Assembly (NCBI GenBank): GCA_003194525.1
Contig: NBIV01000454.1
Coordinates: 1-34,615 of the forward strand
DNA from: Gracilariopsis chorda
Lineage: Eukaryota > Rhodophyta > Florideophyceae > Gracilariales > Gracilariaceae
DNA length: 34,615 nt
Reading direction: 5' to 3'
Shown here: piece after piece, positions 1 to 9,487 of the stretch
How the letters are laid out: every line of letters begins with the position of its first letter
Position numbering within the stretch: the first letter of the stretch is position 1
Notes under the pieces: model-generated
The model's input: only the letters and a program-made list of their open reading frames with translations
Databases searched by the model: none
Told to the model about the DNA's origin: nothing
Position numbers and translations under genes: made by a program

Positions 1-165
1 GACTTGTGTGCGAAGGGAGAGGTCTCCATAACGTCTTTTGGAAAACCAAACGCGTGGTCTGACGAACTCAATATGCACGTGGAATTCTTGCAAATACGAA
101 TGAGAACGCTCTAGCGTGGCTTCTGACCTTAGTTCAAATTGCTTCGAATGTCTCGAGGGGAAGGG
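1..165. other. left flank of the copia insertion, no gene seen
   Basis: No open frame longer than a few dozen codons and no recognisable motif. It is simply the DNA into which the Ty1/copia element was inserted. It resumes at 14962 if one copy of the target duplication is counted. Confidence 0.5.
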
Positions 166-170
166 ATGAT
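166..170. repeat. copia target-site duplication, left copy (ATGAT)
   Basis: ATGAT here and at 14957-14961 directly abut the LTR ends if the LTR is taken as TATG...CATT. With the canonical TG...CA ends (173-496 and 14632-14954) the flanks do not match, so the duplication fixes the outer boundaries. Confidence 0.75.
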
Positions 171-498
171 TATGTTAATGCAAGTACAAAAGGTGGCTTG
201 CTTGCATTTGATTTGGTTCGATGCATAGGTCGTTTTGCATTTCGTATGTGGTCATTTTCGTAGTCACACTCTTGGGTGCTTATTACGTTGCTATGTAGAG
301 GTTGCGAGCTATTACATGGGAGGGCTATTACGATTGCGTGGCTACTGGATTAATGATTAGGGCTGACTCTCCTCCTTTGGAATGGACTATATAAGGACCT
401 AACTGCGATACTCGTGGTAGAAGGTTTATTCAAGCACAACAGAGGACAACAATAAAGCGTGCTTCAGTTTATCCGTTCGTTTATCCATCTTTTTCATT
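171..498 (+). repeat. copia 5' LTR
   Basis: This is a 328-bp direct repeat of 14630-14956, differing by 9 substitutions and one 1-base indel in my hand alignment (about 3%). It contains a TATA box TATATAAGG at 388-396 and an AATAAA at 451-456. That gives the normal U3-R-U5 arrangement: transcription would start soon after about 420, and the same polyadenylation signal acts in the 3' copy. Confidence 0.93.
388..396 (+). promoter_or_regulatory. TATA box of the copia 5' LTR
   Basis: TATATAAGG is perfectly conserved in the 3' LTR (14846-14854). It lies about 60 bp upstream of the AATAAA of the R region, as expected for an LTR promoter. Confidence 0.7.
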
Positions 499-500
499 GC

Positions 501-511
501 TATGGGCCCAG
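501..511 (+). promoter_or_regulatory. copia primer-binding site, half-initiator-tRNA type
   Basis: TATGGGCCCAG begins two bases after the LTR end. It is complementary to the anticodon arm of eukaryotic initiator tRNA-Met (CUGGGCCCAUA), not to a tRNA 3' CCA end. Priming from a tRNA-iMet fragment cut in the anticodon loop is established for Drosophila copia. The identification is by matching the conserved tRNA sequence from memory. Confidence 0.8.
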
Positions 512-548
512 AAAGCTCAACCAACCTGCCGTTGAGGCCACGTTTTTC

Positions 549-3002
549 ATGGACATCAGGACTGTGCCTTGGAACGACGGTCGTGGCAATCAAGAAGAAT
601 ATGCGGAAGCCGTTTCGCTATGGAAGGCGTTTCACGATACGTTACCGGACTCGAATAGCAACAATATTTCGAAGGAAGTTCGTGTAATTATGTTGCAATC
701 ACAGCTCTATGGTCGAGCACGAGATATTTGCAAAGCAATCCCCGTAGAAGTTATACGATCAGAAGACGGAGCAGATGCTATCGTAGAGGCACTGTAAAAG
801 AGAGACCCACTCGCCATAGTGTCGGATGTTTTTCAAGATTATTTGTCGCTTATGAACACGAAGACAAAGCATAACGAAAGCTTTAAGAATTTCGAGCTCA
901 GGTTTCAGGCTCAGATATCGAGGCTCAACGCGCATGGATAGGAAGCTAAGCTTTCTGAATCGCTCGTGGCATTCGCCCTTCTAGCTCACGCCGATGTAGA
1001 CAACCACCAAAGAGTATCGGTTCTTGCGAATGGTGCGCCTAGGGACTCCAGCCTTAATGCGACTTCAACCACGAACGATTACTTGAAAGCAGTCTCTTAC
1101 GAATCAATAGCTTCGGTTCTCAGGCAATGCGACATAATGAAGAGCTCTGGAGGAGAGCCATCGACGAACCCGCTCTCTGCAAACTCAGCGCCCACCAACT
1201 CGCGTTCACATAAAAGGAACAACCAAGGGCACCGTAGAACCCCAGAACAGATCGCCGATCTAAAGAAAAGGACCACATGCAATCGATGTGGCAAGTATGG
1301 ACACTGGGCTAAAGATCACAAACGAGATGGATCGTTCAAGCCTATATTTAAATCTTTCGATGCACCTCCCAGCAGAGACAACAGAGAAAACAATGTTATT
1401 ATTCTCAATATTGCTGAGTTGAGTTCACTCGAATCCTCAACTCTGGAAGACTTCGTAGGACCGCTAGTCGACAACGCTGCACCGTACAGTGGGATTGGTC
1501 TTTTTGAGCTTCGTCGGATTGCTGAATTTATCTGTCCTGAATGGAATGGGACTCTTGAGGCTCTACCCAGCGTGGTCCCAGACAGACCGTTCTGCCATTA
1601 CGGTACCGGAGAACACAAGATCCCGGGAAAAAAAATACTTGGATCAATCATGATCAAGGCACGAACCGACGAAGGGAAGATTGTGTGTATCAGACATTTG
1701 GTAATCGAGGGGTCGTTTCAATGGGTTGTAGGACGCAACGTTACCAACAACTGCGATATCTTGCGAATCAATCAACACCTATTGAAGCTTCCATCAGACG
1801 AAACCGGCAAGTGCCAGGGACACATCACGTTAGTCGACAGAGATATGCACACCTACATCCCACACTCCGTATTTACGTACGAATCCGAGCAAACGACAGC
1901 TGAGAACGAAACTGCACTATTCTGTGCTATTGCGCATCTTGATGGCGACTTTATTGGACGACCGTGGAAGGATTTACAGAAAGTAGTGGACAAGGTCCAC
2001 AAACATGTTTGCGGACACTCTAGCTACTCCGACATCAGAGTTCTTTTGGAACGAAATAACGTTTCGACCACACAGGTGGATAAGTATCTGCAATATGTAC
2101 TGGAGAAGTGTCACGCCTGTAGAACCACTGCGAAGCCGAAGCCGTCAAGGAAAGTCTCTCTCAGCACAATGTCTAGGTCCTTTAACGAGGTGGTATGCTT
2201 GGATCATCTGTTTCTGGAACAACACGCTGTGCTGCATATTATGGATTCTGCTTCGAGATATTCTGTAGGTGCTGCAGTTGAAGATACCTCAATGTTCAAG
2301 GCCATCACGGTCTTTGATTCGCACTGGATAAAACCCTTTTGGACACCACAGGACGTTGCTTACGACCGTGCATTTGAGAATAACGCATTCAAAAAATACC
2401 TTCAGCATCAAGACATAGAGGCTCGACCACTCCCCACTCGCAGACATAACAAGAATGTACTGGAATCCAAACACAAAATCATCAGAGAGGTGTACTTTCG
2501 ACTCAAGGAATCGACAGAACTTGAAACAAACGACCAGTGTAACTCCCTTTTAATTCAGCAGGCTATCAGGGTTACCAATGATCTATACGGCAATGATGTA
2601 CTTTCCTCTCACGAACTGGCAAAGAGGTACGCAAGACCAGTAGCGAATGATGGCAAGCCTAAGCTGGTACCACAAGAATTGATAGATGCCCACCAGACCC
2701 TCCTGGCCAAACGAAAGCTGACATTGATACTCCGATCCAAAAAGTTCACAGAAGGCCCAATAGCAGCTGGAGACATGGTGCAGATTTTCGTCAAAACCCA
2801 GCAAGAGAAGAAAGTCAAATGGACTCAGGACAAGCCAGTGTTGGCATTCGATATTCAGAGCAGAACCGTAACCGTACCTGGAGCTAAGGGGAAAAAGATC
2901 AGCGCAGCTATCGAGAACGTTTGACCGGCAGTGTGCGACAACGAGCTAGCTACGGCTGTGCAAGATGCAATAGACGAACTGGATAGAAATTTGGACGAAA
3001 TT
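549..3002 (+). pseudogene. copia gag-protease-integrase (5' part of gag-pol)
   Basis: The ATG at 549, 37 nt after the PBS, is the first plausible gag start. The frame is broken by TAA at 795-797, TAG at 939-941 and TGA at 2922-2924 but keeps phase throughout, so decay is by point mutation only. Gag (549 to about 1380) ends in a zinc knuckle at 1278-1319, CNRCGKYGHWAKDH, whose last Cys is His. The protease region has LVDNAAPYSGIG at about 1467-1502, with D-N-A where an aspartic protease has D-[ST]-G. Integrase has a HxH...CxxC zinc region (CHAC at about 2109-2120) and catalytic D (2202), D (2364) and E (2463). The frame runs on to 3002, where the gypsy element interrupts it, and continues in phase at 12586. 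Confidence 0.9.
2998..3002. repeat. gypsy target-site duplication, left copy (AAATT)
   Basis: AAATT at 2998-3002 is repeated exactly at 12581-12585. Joining the copia sequence across one copy restores the reading frame (codon ATT at 3000-3002 followed by ATA at 12586), which proves that the gypsy element inserted into the copia pol gene. Confidence 0.97.
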
Positions 3003-3829
3003 TGTGGTGCAATGCCCCAAAGGGGAAAAACACCGAAAGACGTTCGGGATCTTCCTCTCACGAGGTGAACCCAGTTGGGTAGAGCTCTCCCAGAGGTGTC
3101 ACGGCGAAGCCGGTTTGTAAGACCAGGGACAACTGTCGCGACTCACGCAGGGAGGTGAAGGCGAAGAATCGGTATACGCGTGAGCGGGGTGTGATCCTCA
3201 GTAGAGGTATGTTTCCACGTTAGTGGGGGTGTGTGAGCGGATGCGCACACGAGGGCCGCGGATAGCGGGAGGTGCTACCCTAAAAAGGGGAAGAAGGAAG
3301 GGCGGAGAAGAGGAAGAGAGGACGAAGTGAGTCGCGAGGGCGACGAACAGATACGGCGATGCCGGTGGACAAGACTCCCTATACAGTGCGAAACACCAAT
3401 ATAATTGGAACAATTATACTCCCAAGGATGGGGTTCTTTAAATGTGCAAGGGGGTTAGATGTCCCGTGGTTTATGGCGTTTCCCTCCAAGAAGGAGTAGA
3501 GCACGTGCGCAAGCGGCAACAACTAGAGCCAATTCCCCAGGTTGGGGTCCCTTGTTGGGGAAAGTTTACTGTTGCGACGGCAGTGCGCCGTCGCCCTAAG
3601 TACTAGCTTCCCAGAAATGGGTGTGAAAATAACAAATAATATTAACTAAAATGCTCCACATTTCGTGGCAACATCCACTACTGTGGCCAACCGCCAATTG
3701 ACCCAAAACCGTGTCCCACGTGTCCATATCCACCATAGTGGGGCGTAGTTCATATACACACTACACAACCGATGACATCGGGAAAGCGTTCAAGTACCAA
3801 GAATCCCTTCCTGAGGGCGTTGCACTACA
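3003..3829 (-). repeat. gypsy 3' LTR (element sense is minus)
   Basis: This is a direct repeat of 11752-12580. I count about 54 substitutions in 827 aligned bases (about 6.5%) plus a 2-base indel near one end. The LTR holds about 16 perfect short hairpins, for example CCCCAAAGGGG at 3015-3025, CCTCTCACGAGG at 3054-3065, an 8-bp stem at 3574-3594 (arms GCGACGGC and GCCGTCGC) and CCCAGAAATGGG at 3610-3621. I see no convincing TATA box. Confidence 0.95.
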
Positions 3830-3842
3830 TATCCCCCCCTAA
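3830..3842 (-). promoter_or_regulatory. gypsy polypurine tract
   Basis: In element sense the bases directly before the 3' LTR read TTAGGGGGGGATA (seven G, plus-strand C at 3833-3839). This is the expected place and composition for plus-strand primer formation. Confidence 0.8.
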
Positions 3843-4084
3843 GACGGGAAAACGACCGCGGACGCGGAGGGTTCCCAGACGAAAATGGGTGATAAAATCG
3901 CGTGCGCCGTTTCCGGTTCTCCTTTCCTGGCATAGCCAGCTAGTAAAGTATAGTGTTGTTGGGAGCTAGCTGCTCCCTTGAATAAACTTACCCGTTTAGA
4001 ATGGTGATTCTCGTTTTAGTTCCCCGTCTTCGACGGACCTAGCCTTGTTATCCTTTCCTATCGCCCTCCGTTCGCGCGGCAACG

Positions 4085-4981
4085 TTACTCAACTTGGGCA
4101 TTAACCAGCGTAACTGGGGCTGCAGTTCCCGTTTGACGGTGGTATCGCACGACCTGTGATCGTGGGAGGTGTTCAATTGGCTCACACGTAACCCCACTGG
4201 GGTCGTACCCGTACCAGCGGACGCGGTATTGTAGAATACCATCCTGGTCCCAGGTCTGTCCCACAAGTCGGTCTACTACGAACTCTCGTTCGTAGACCTG
4301 CCGGCCGTGCCGGGTGGTGGTTGTACCTCCTTGCGGGGGCTGCCCGCTGTGAGGTATAATGTCCCTTAGCAGGGTGTTCGGCGATAACTCCGGCGTTGCC
4401 GTGCGCTGTGATAGCGGCCGCTGCTCATGCGGGAAGATATCCCTCAAGAGGGTGTGTGGTGCCACGGTTTTCACCGGCAAGTCATTCCCCATTGGGGCAG
4501 GTTCATTCCTGCTTTCGCGGTATTGCGGGCAAACCGCCAGTCGGCGGGAGACTTGGGCTCCGCCTTCGCGGTTGAGCTCACGAACCGCGAGTTTGCAGGG
4601 AGATGACCGCTCCTGCAGAATCGGCATTTCCACAATCCCCTGGGGGGTCCCGTGCAACACGGTGATTGGGTGGCAAACCGCCTCCCTGCCAGGCGCACGA
4701 GCGCTCTGCACCATACGTTCCGGCGATGCCGTGGTGTCCCCGGCTATTGACGGGTTGCCTGGGGCTAACTCCGTTACACCGGTATTTTGGTCAAAATTCC
4801 CCTTTGGGGGGTGCCGGGCAGGTGCCGATGACACCCTTCTCAGGGGCTTGGCCACTAAGTGCGGTGCAACGTCTCCACGCGGAGGAGCAGCGTCCGGTAT
4901 GAGCAGTCTCGAGCGTGCGATGGCGTGCGCATTTTCCGAGTTCCTCGGTTCTTCCCCGCAGCGTTGCGGGAGGTGGCGCAA
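4085..4981 (-). CDS. gypsy pol C-terminal region with chromodomain
   Basis: This is a 298-codon open frame at the end of the element with no ATG at its 5' end; it is a segment of pol, not a separate gene. Residues 230-282 (nt 4136-4294) form a chromodomain: REFVVDRLV, then QYRVRWYGY, then TCEPIEHLP. In chromoviruses this domain follows integrase and steers integration to chromatin carrying methylated histones. The position usually held by Trp in the T-W-E-P motif is Cys, which may weaken an aromatic cage. The preceding 220 residues are low-complexity and Pro/Arg-rich. They contain a repeated peptide TLLRDI(F/I)PH (about residues 178-186 and 203-211) that coincides with hairpin DNA. It is in the same frame as integrase, but several stops lie between them (4982-5365). 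Confidence 0.8.
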   Translation of the reverse strand: MRHLPQRCGEEPRNSENAHAIARSRLLIPDAAPPRGDVAPHLVAKPLRRVSSAPARHPPKGNFDQNTGVTELAPGNPSIAGDTTASPERMVQSARAPGREAVCHPITVLHGTPQGIVEMPILQERSSPCKLAVRELNREGGAQVSRRLAVCPQYRESRNEPAPMGNDLPVKTVAPHTLLRDIFPHEQRPLSQRTATPELSPNTLLRDIIPHSGQPPQGGTTTTRHGRQVYEREFVVDRLVGQTWDQDGILQYRVRWYGYDPSGVTCEPIEHLPRSQVVRYHRQTGTAAPVTLVNAQVE

Positions 4982-5362
4982 ATTATTCCCCGGAACGGGG
5001 CTTCAATTCCGTCGACGACGGGAGGTGTTCCCGGCGCTTGCGGGCCAGGGCCTGAAGCTTCGGATGCGGCTTGGCTGCCTTTCTCCCCAGGTTGGGTGTG
5101 GGGATTTCTCAGCGGCGCTGGTGTATCTGGGCGCCTCTTCTCCGCAAGGCGCGGGTCTGATCGACCTGATTGAACCGCTTCCGCGGGGACTACCGCCAAC
5201 GGCGGCTTCGAGGCATCGCCCTGCTCAGGGGATTGAGGGCGATCGTCGCCGTACTCCTGTAACGGGGATTCCTCCTTGACAGGGGTGTGCGGTAGCTGCG
5301 TTTCAACTTCCCGTTGCGACGGCGATATCGTTCCTCGAAAACGAGTGTTCTCCTCCCCCTTC
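4982..5362 (-). pseudogene. degenerate linker between gypsy integrase tail and chromodomain
   Basis: The integrase frame ends at TAA 5363-5365 and meets further stops before reopening at 4981. Other frames are open here for 67-114 codons but look like low-complexity Arg/Pro/Gly translation of hairpin-rich DNA. The simplest reading is that the pol tail was once continuous and has been shifted and stopped. I cannot say which frame is ancestral. Confidence 0.5.
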
Positions 5363-7575
5363 TTAGACGGAGCGCCGGGATAAGGGATAACATTCCCCGC
5401 CTGGCGTTTTGCCTGGAGCAGACGTGGTAGGGGCGGGCGCTGAGAGGCCTGAATTACCCGGCTGAGCCGGTGAGTCCGACAGAGTCGGTAGGTCTGAGAG
5501 TCCCCGGCTGGGGTGTGGTAGTACCGTAGGCCTAGTACTCCCGTATGGTTCCGGTGTTGCAGAGTCCGTAGAAACGGGATTGCCTGGATCCAGGACTACC
5601 TCTGACGAGGGAGGAGGGGCAAGGACAACACGATCACGGGAAATCCGTTCGTGCGTGTCCCCCATCTCTACCACGACAGTGTCGGTGTTTACACAGATGA
5701 CCTTGAACGGTCCATCCGCCACAGGCGAGAGTTTATGGCGCTTCTCCTGTTCCGGGTTGTAGTACTCCTTCCTGATGAAGACGTAGTTATTCGCCCGAAT
5801 CGGGGACGGTTTCCCTCGCCAGCAAGCCTCAAAATCCCGCTTGTAAGCGGCTTGGGCCCGTGCCATCGACATCCGCACAGCGGGGACCAGCTTGGAAAGC
5901 CATTGCTTCCATTGCTGCCGGTAGATACCCACAGATGGGAAATTGTCCAAGGTAGGTTGGGGTTCCAGCACCACAGGCGGGGTTGTTCTAGATAGAACCA
6001 ACTCGAATGGCGAAACTCCGGTAGTCCGGTGTACCTGCGTATTGTACGCGTAGGTTACCGCATCAGCATACATGTCCCAGTTCGTTGGGTTGTCCGTGAC
6101 GTAGGAACGTAACGCCGCGAGTAACGTCCAGTTAAACCGTTCAACGTGCCCATTACACTGGGGGTGGTAGGTATTCGTGAAGAAGTTCTTGACATCCAGG
6201 ATGCGACAAACATCCTGGAAGAACTTGCTCACGAACTGTTTCCCGTTATCGGAGAGCACCTCCACAGGGGGACCGTAGAGAAAAATCGAGTGCGTTACCA
6301 GAGCCTGGGCCACCATGAGAGCGGTTATCCTCTGAAGAGAGACAGTCCGTACCAGCTTAGAAAAGCGGTCGGTAATGACAAGTAGAAACTTGTTTCCACG
6401 TTTCGTGGTGAGTAGTGGTCCGAGAATATCGATCACGACAAACTCCAATCGCGCCGTTGCAGGGAATAGTTTCATCTTCTTCGCATTTTTGCGGAGCTTG
6501 ACGCGATTCTTCGGGCATTCGCTACAAAACCGCACGGTTGCGTAGCAATCCACCGCCATGGCGGGCCAATAGAAATCCCTTCGCAGGGTTAGGTAGAGTT
6601 TCCTCCCACCTGGGTGACCTCCAATGGGGGCGTAGTGTGATAGATGTAACACCCGCGACTGCAGGGAATGAGGTACCACAATCTGTGGACGGGCTTCGAC
6701 CTTCATTACGAGGTAGCCTTTGTCGTTTACCCTGAAAGGGAGATCTTCACCACCGTTAAGACGGGCACGAATCCTCGTACAGAATGGGTCGCCGAATTGT
6801 TCTCGGATCATTTCTTCCGGTGATACCGGTACAAAGTTTCCCGGTAACGGGTTCTCAGATTCATCTCGCGATGTGAGTAGTTCGTCAAAATCAGCATCCT
6901 CGTCCCAGTTCTCTGGCCCAGCCTCGACGGCATATTCTGGATCATCCGGGTCTATAGCCATGAAACATGGGACTTCATCATCCTCCGTTGGGAGTGCTTC
7001 CCCACTTGTGGGTAACGGCGACAAGGCGTCGGCTTGGGTGTTCTGCGCGCCCTTTTTATAAATGACTTGAAAGTCATATTCCGCGAGGCGGAGTCTCCAG
7101 CGCATGAGGCGTCCCGACGGGTCGGAGATATTCATTAACCACCCCAATGAGGAATGATCCGTGTACACGGTGAAGTGAACTCCCATAAGGTAGGGGCGCA
7201 GAGTGGTCATTGCCCATACGACGGCGAGGCACTCTTTCTCCGATACGGAGTAGTTCCGCTCATGAACATTGAGCGATCGCGACCAATAACCAATGGGATG
7301 TCGTTCCCCCCCGGGGGTGGTTTGAAAAAGAGCACACCCGACTAGGTAGTCGCTCGAGTCCGTATCTACGGAGTATGGCAACCCAAGGTTTGGGAGATGT
7401 AGGATTGGTGCTGATGTGACAGCCTCCTTCAAGGAGTTAAAAGCTTCCGATTGCTCGGGCGTAAATGTTCCCAGTTTTGGGGGGTTCCCCTTTCGCAACA
7501 ACGCGTTTAGGGGCGCCGCAGTATCTGAAAAGTTCGGGATAAACCGTCGATAGACGTTGACCAGCCCCACAAAAA
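5363..7575 (-). CDS. gypsy pol: RNase H and integrase (open 735-codon segment)
   Basis: The open frame (to 7570) is entered by a frameshift from RT, not by its own ATG (the first codon is GTG). RNase H has the acidic set in VDTDSSD (residues 68-74), SEKECLA (E112) and YTDHSS (D138). Integrase has a His/Cys zinc region (H312, H319, C349, C352) and the catalytic triad D381 (VVIDILGP), D441 (LSDNGKQF) and E477 (NGHVERFN), with the DD35E spacing of Ty3/gypsy. After integrase comes a 'VRKEYY...' type tail (about residues 590-660) that binds the SH3-like GPY/F region in related elements, then a Pro/Ser/Thr-rich stretch ending at TAA 5363-5365. All catalytic residues are intact, in contrast to the RT immediately upstream. 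Confidence 0.92.
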
Positions 7576-8433
7576 GCGCAGTTCCGTTTGAGTACGGGGT
7601 TCTTTCGCCTCAGCGAGGGATTTGACTCGAGCTTTCTCGATCGCTAACCGTCCAGGACGGATAATGTGACCCAGATACTTCACAGTATATGTGAAAAACT
7701 CGCATTTCCCCAACTTGAGGGTAATTCCCGCATCGCGGAGTACGGTCAGCACGTCTCGGACGTGAGTGAGATGGTCATCCAGCGAGTTGGAGAAGATGAT
7801 AATACACTTAAAGCGGTTGAGTAGAATATCTACTGCACGCTGAAAGGTGGTGGGGGAGTTGGTTAACGCAAATGGCATCCGCTTGAAGCGGTACGTTCCT
7901 GCGTGGCAGGTGAATGTGGTTTTGTCGCGATCCTCCTCTCTGACAGGTACTTGCCAATATCCCCAATTGGCATCAAGGGCCGTGAGCACGGTGGCGTCTC
8001 CAAGAGAGTCAATACACTTGTCCATACGAGGGATAGGGTACGTGTCCCTAACAGTCACGGCATTGACCCGCCGGTAGTCGACACAGAAACTACAGGGTCC
8101 GTCGGCCTTTAAAGCCAGTACAACTGGGGATGCCCAGGGTGATTGAGCGGGCTCAATCACACCTGCGCGGAGCATCTTGTCCACTTGGGACTGCTCCTCT
8201 TCCCGAGCTTTCGGACCTGCCCTGTAAGGGGGTTGTGCAACCGTTTGCGCACCCGGGATTAAATGGATCCGGTGTTCCGTTGCATTGATCTCGCCAAGCG
8301 AGCCATCCCACATTGTGGTGAATTCCCGTAACATGGTACGGAGTTTGTCGCGGTGCGACTCTGGCACTTGGCTAAAGTCCAGCGCTTCAAGTGCCTTTTC
8401 CGGATCAATCCGGTCGTTGATCGATGGAGCATT
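7507..8433 (-). pseudogene. gypsy pol: reverse transcriptase, YxDD segment missing, bounded by two frameshifts
   Basis: RT is recognised by VIEPAQSPWASPVVL, FCVDYRRVN, LTALDANWGYWQVPV (motif A, D132 counting from 8367), YRFKRMPFALTN and VKYLGHIIRPG. Between LLNRFK and CIIIFSNSLDDHL, where Ty3/gypsy enzymes have about nine further residues including Y-L-D-D, nothing is present. The junction is at about nt 7804-7809 and the frame is kept, so this is a short in-frame deletion of the catalytic loop. The frame differs from both neighbours: a one-base shift near 8432 separates it from the protease linker, and a one-base loss in a T run (plus strand A run at 7571-7575) separates it from RNase H. Confidence 0.9.
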
Positions 8434-8971
8434 ACGCTGAAGTAGCGGTTTCCTCCCCCTCCTTAGACTTGACGTCTTTGGACGGCGGGGCGAACTCCTC
8501 AGAAGAGGTTATAGCTCCAAGTACATTGGCGGCTGTCATCTTGGTTGGCAGCACTCCCATAGAATGGGGCGTTACATTCCCAATTACTTGGTGTTTTACC
8601 AGATACTGGGGGTGTTTGCCAAGGTTGGCAACCAATATCGGGAAAGGAACATCCGGGGAAATGGAGAAAATTCCATTAGCCAGCGCCAGCTGGGATTTCT
8701 CGTACAACGAGGCGAGGGGTTGTATAACCCGAAGACCGTGTTAACGGGAATTTACCTGCACCCAGACTTGGGACTCAGCCAGTATAGAAACCGAGGCAGC
8801 GACGCGGAGCTTGGTGGACTCGCGGGACGCGGGTGGTGGTTCCTGCGCAGCAGGGAGCGGAACTTGTTTCCGAGAGGACCGCTTTAGCGGGCGGCGAACA
8901 ATCGGAACCGACGATCCGTCGTCAAGTTCTACACGCCTGAGGCGGGGCCTGATTGCGTCGACAAATCTGTC
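8434..8971 (-). pseudogene. gypsy pol: protease-RT linker with stop codons
   Basis: This continues the protease frame but is interrupted by TGA at 8972-8974 and a TAA near 8743, then is open to 8432. Between the stops it encodes a basic and Pro-rich segment followed by a stretch with VPFPILVANLG and HQVIGNVTPHSMGVLPT, as in the pre-RT region of related polyproteins. Two stops plus the frameshift at 8432 make this copy unable to produce a gag-pol fusion reaching RT. Confidence 0.75.
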
Positions 8972-9487
8972 TCAGTAATCACATCCCAGTATCACTGGTG
9001 CTGCCAATGAACGGCAAACGATGAAGTCCAACTTCACCACAGAGGTACCAAGTGTCACGACGAGGTCCACTGTGCCCACCGTTTGTAGCGGATTGTTGTT
9101 CGCATCCGAAATGTCGGGGACCGCGTCAGAGCGGATACGAGACCGCACAAGCGGGGGTAACAATGATTCCACAACAAAGTTGGGGCCTGCACCTGTATCC
9201 AGGACGGTGAGAAACCTCACCATAAACTGGGGATCAAGGCCAAGGTCGGCATAGACCATGTAATTGCGCTTGGCCAAGACCAAGACTCTACCCGGAATCC
9301 CGGGATTTTTACTCCGTATCCATGGGCGACGCAACACACCAAGGTGCGCAGAGTCCGCGTCAGCGGTGTCTTTCCTCGAGAGGACTTTCACCGGGGAGCG
9401 AGGCGAGGACGCCTCCGGCGCCAACAGCTTCGTTCTTGAGGACGCCTCTCCCAAAGGGGAGACTCCCTCAGTTAGTTTTCCGCCTTC
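8972..9487 (-). CDS. gypsy pol: aspartic protease
   Basis: The active-site motif VLDTGAGPNFV lies at nt 9199-9191 (D-T-G, intact) and the second signature AAPVILGCDY is at the C-terminal end, both as expected of a retropepsin. The frame lies -1 relative to gag and overlaps the gag stop: it is open across TAA 9474-9472 and has no ATG at its 5' end, so expression would need a -1 ribosomal frameshift. A candidate slip region in element sense is GGAAAAC, two codons before the gag stop; it is not a canonical X XXY YYZ heptamer. The frame ends at TGA 8974-8972, right after the ILGCDY motif, where related polyproteins continue. Confidence 0.85.
   Translation of the reverse strand, partial: EGGKLTEGVSPLGEASSRTKLLAPEASSPRSPVKVLSRKDTADADSAHLGVLRRPWIRSKNPGIPGRVLVLAKRNYMVYADLGLDPQFMVRFLTVLDTGAGPNFVVESLLPPLVRSRIRSDAVPDISDANNNPLQTVGTVDLVVTLGTSVVKLDFIVCRSLAAPVILGCDY

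Noticed and set aside
221..240. GGTTCGATGC-like tRNA T-loop in the copia LTR
   Set aside because: No acceptor, D or anticodon arm can be folded around it, and it is repeated only as part of the LTR.
4359..5279. 306-codon plus-strand open frame
   Set aside because: It is antisense to the gypsy chromodomain region. Its Gly/Arg/Ser composition follows from the GC-rich hairpin DNA and it has no motif.
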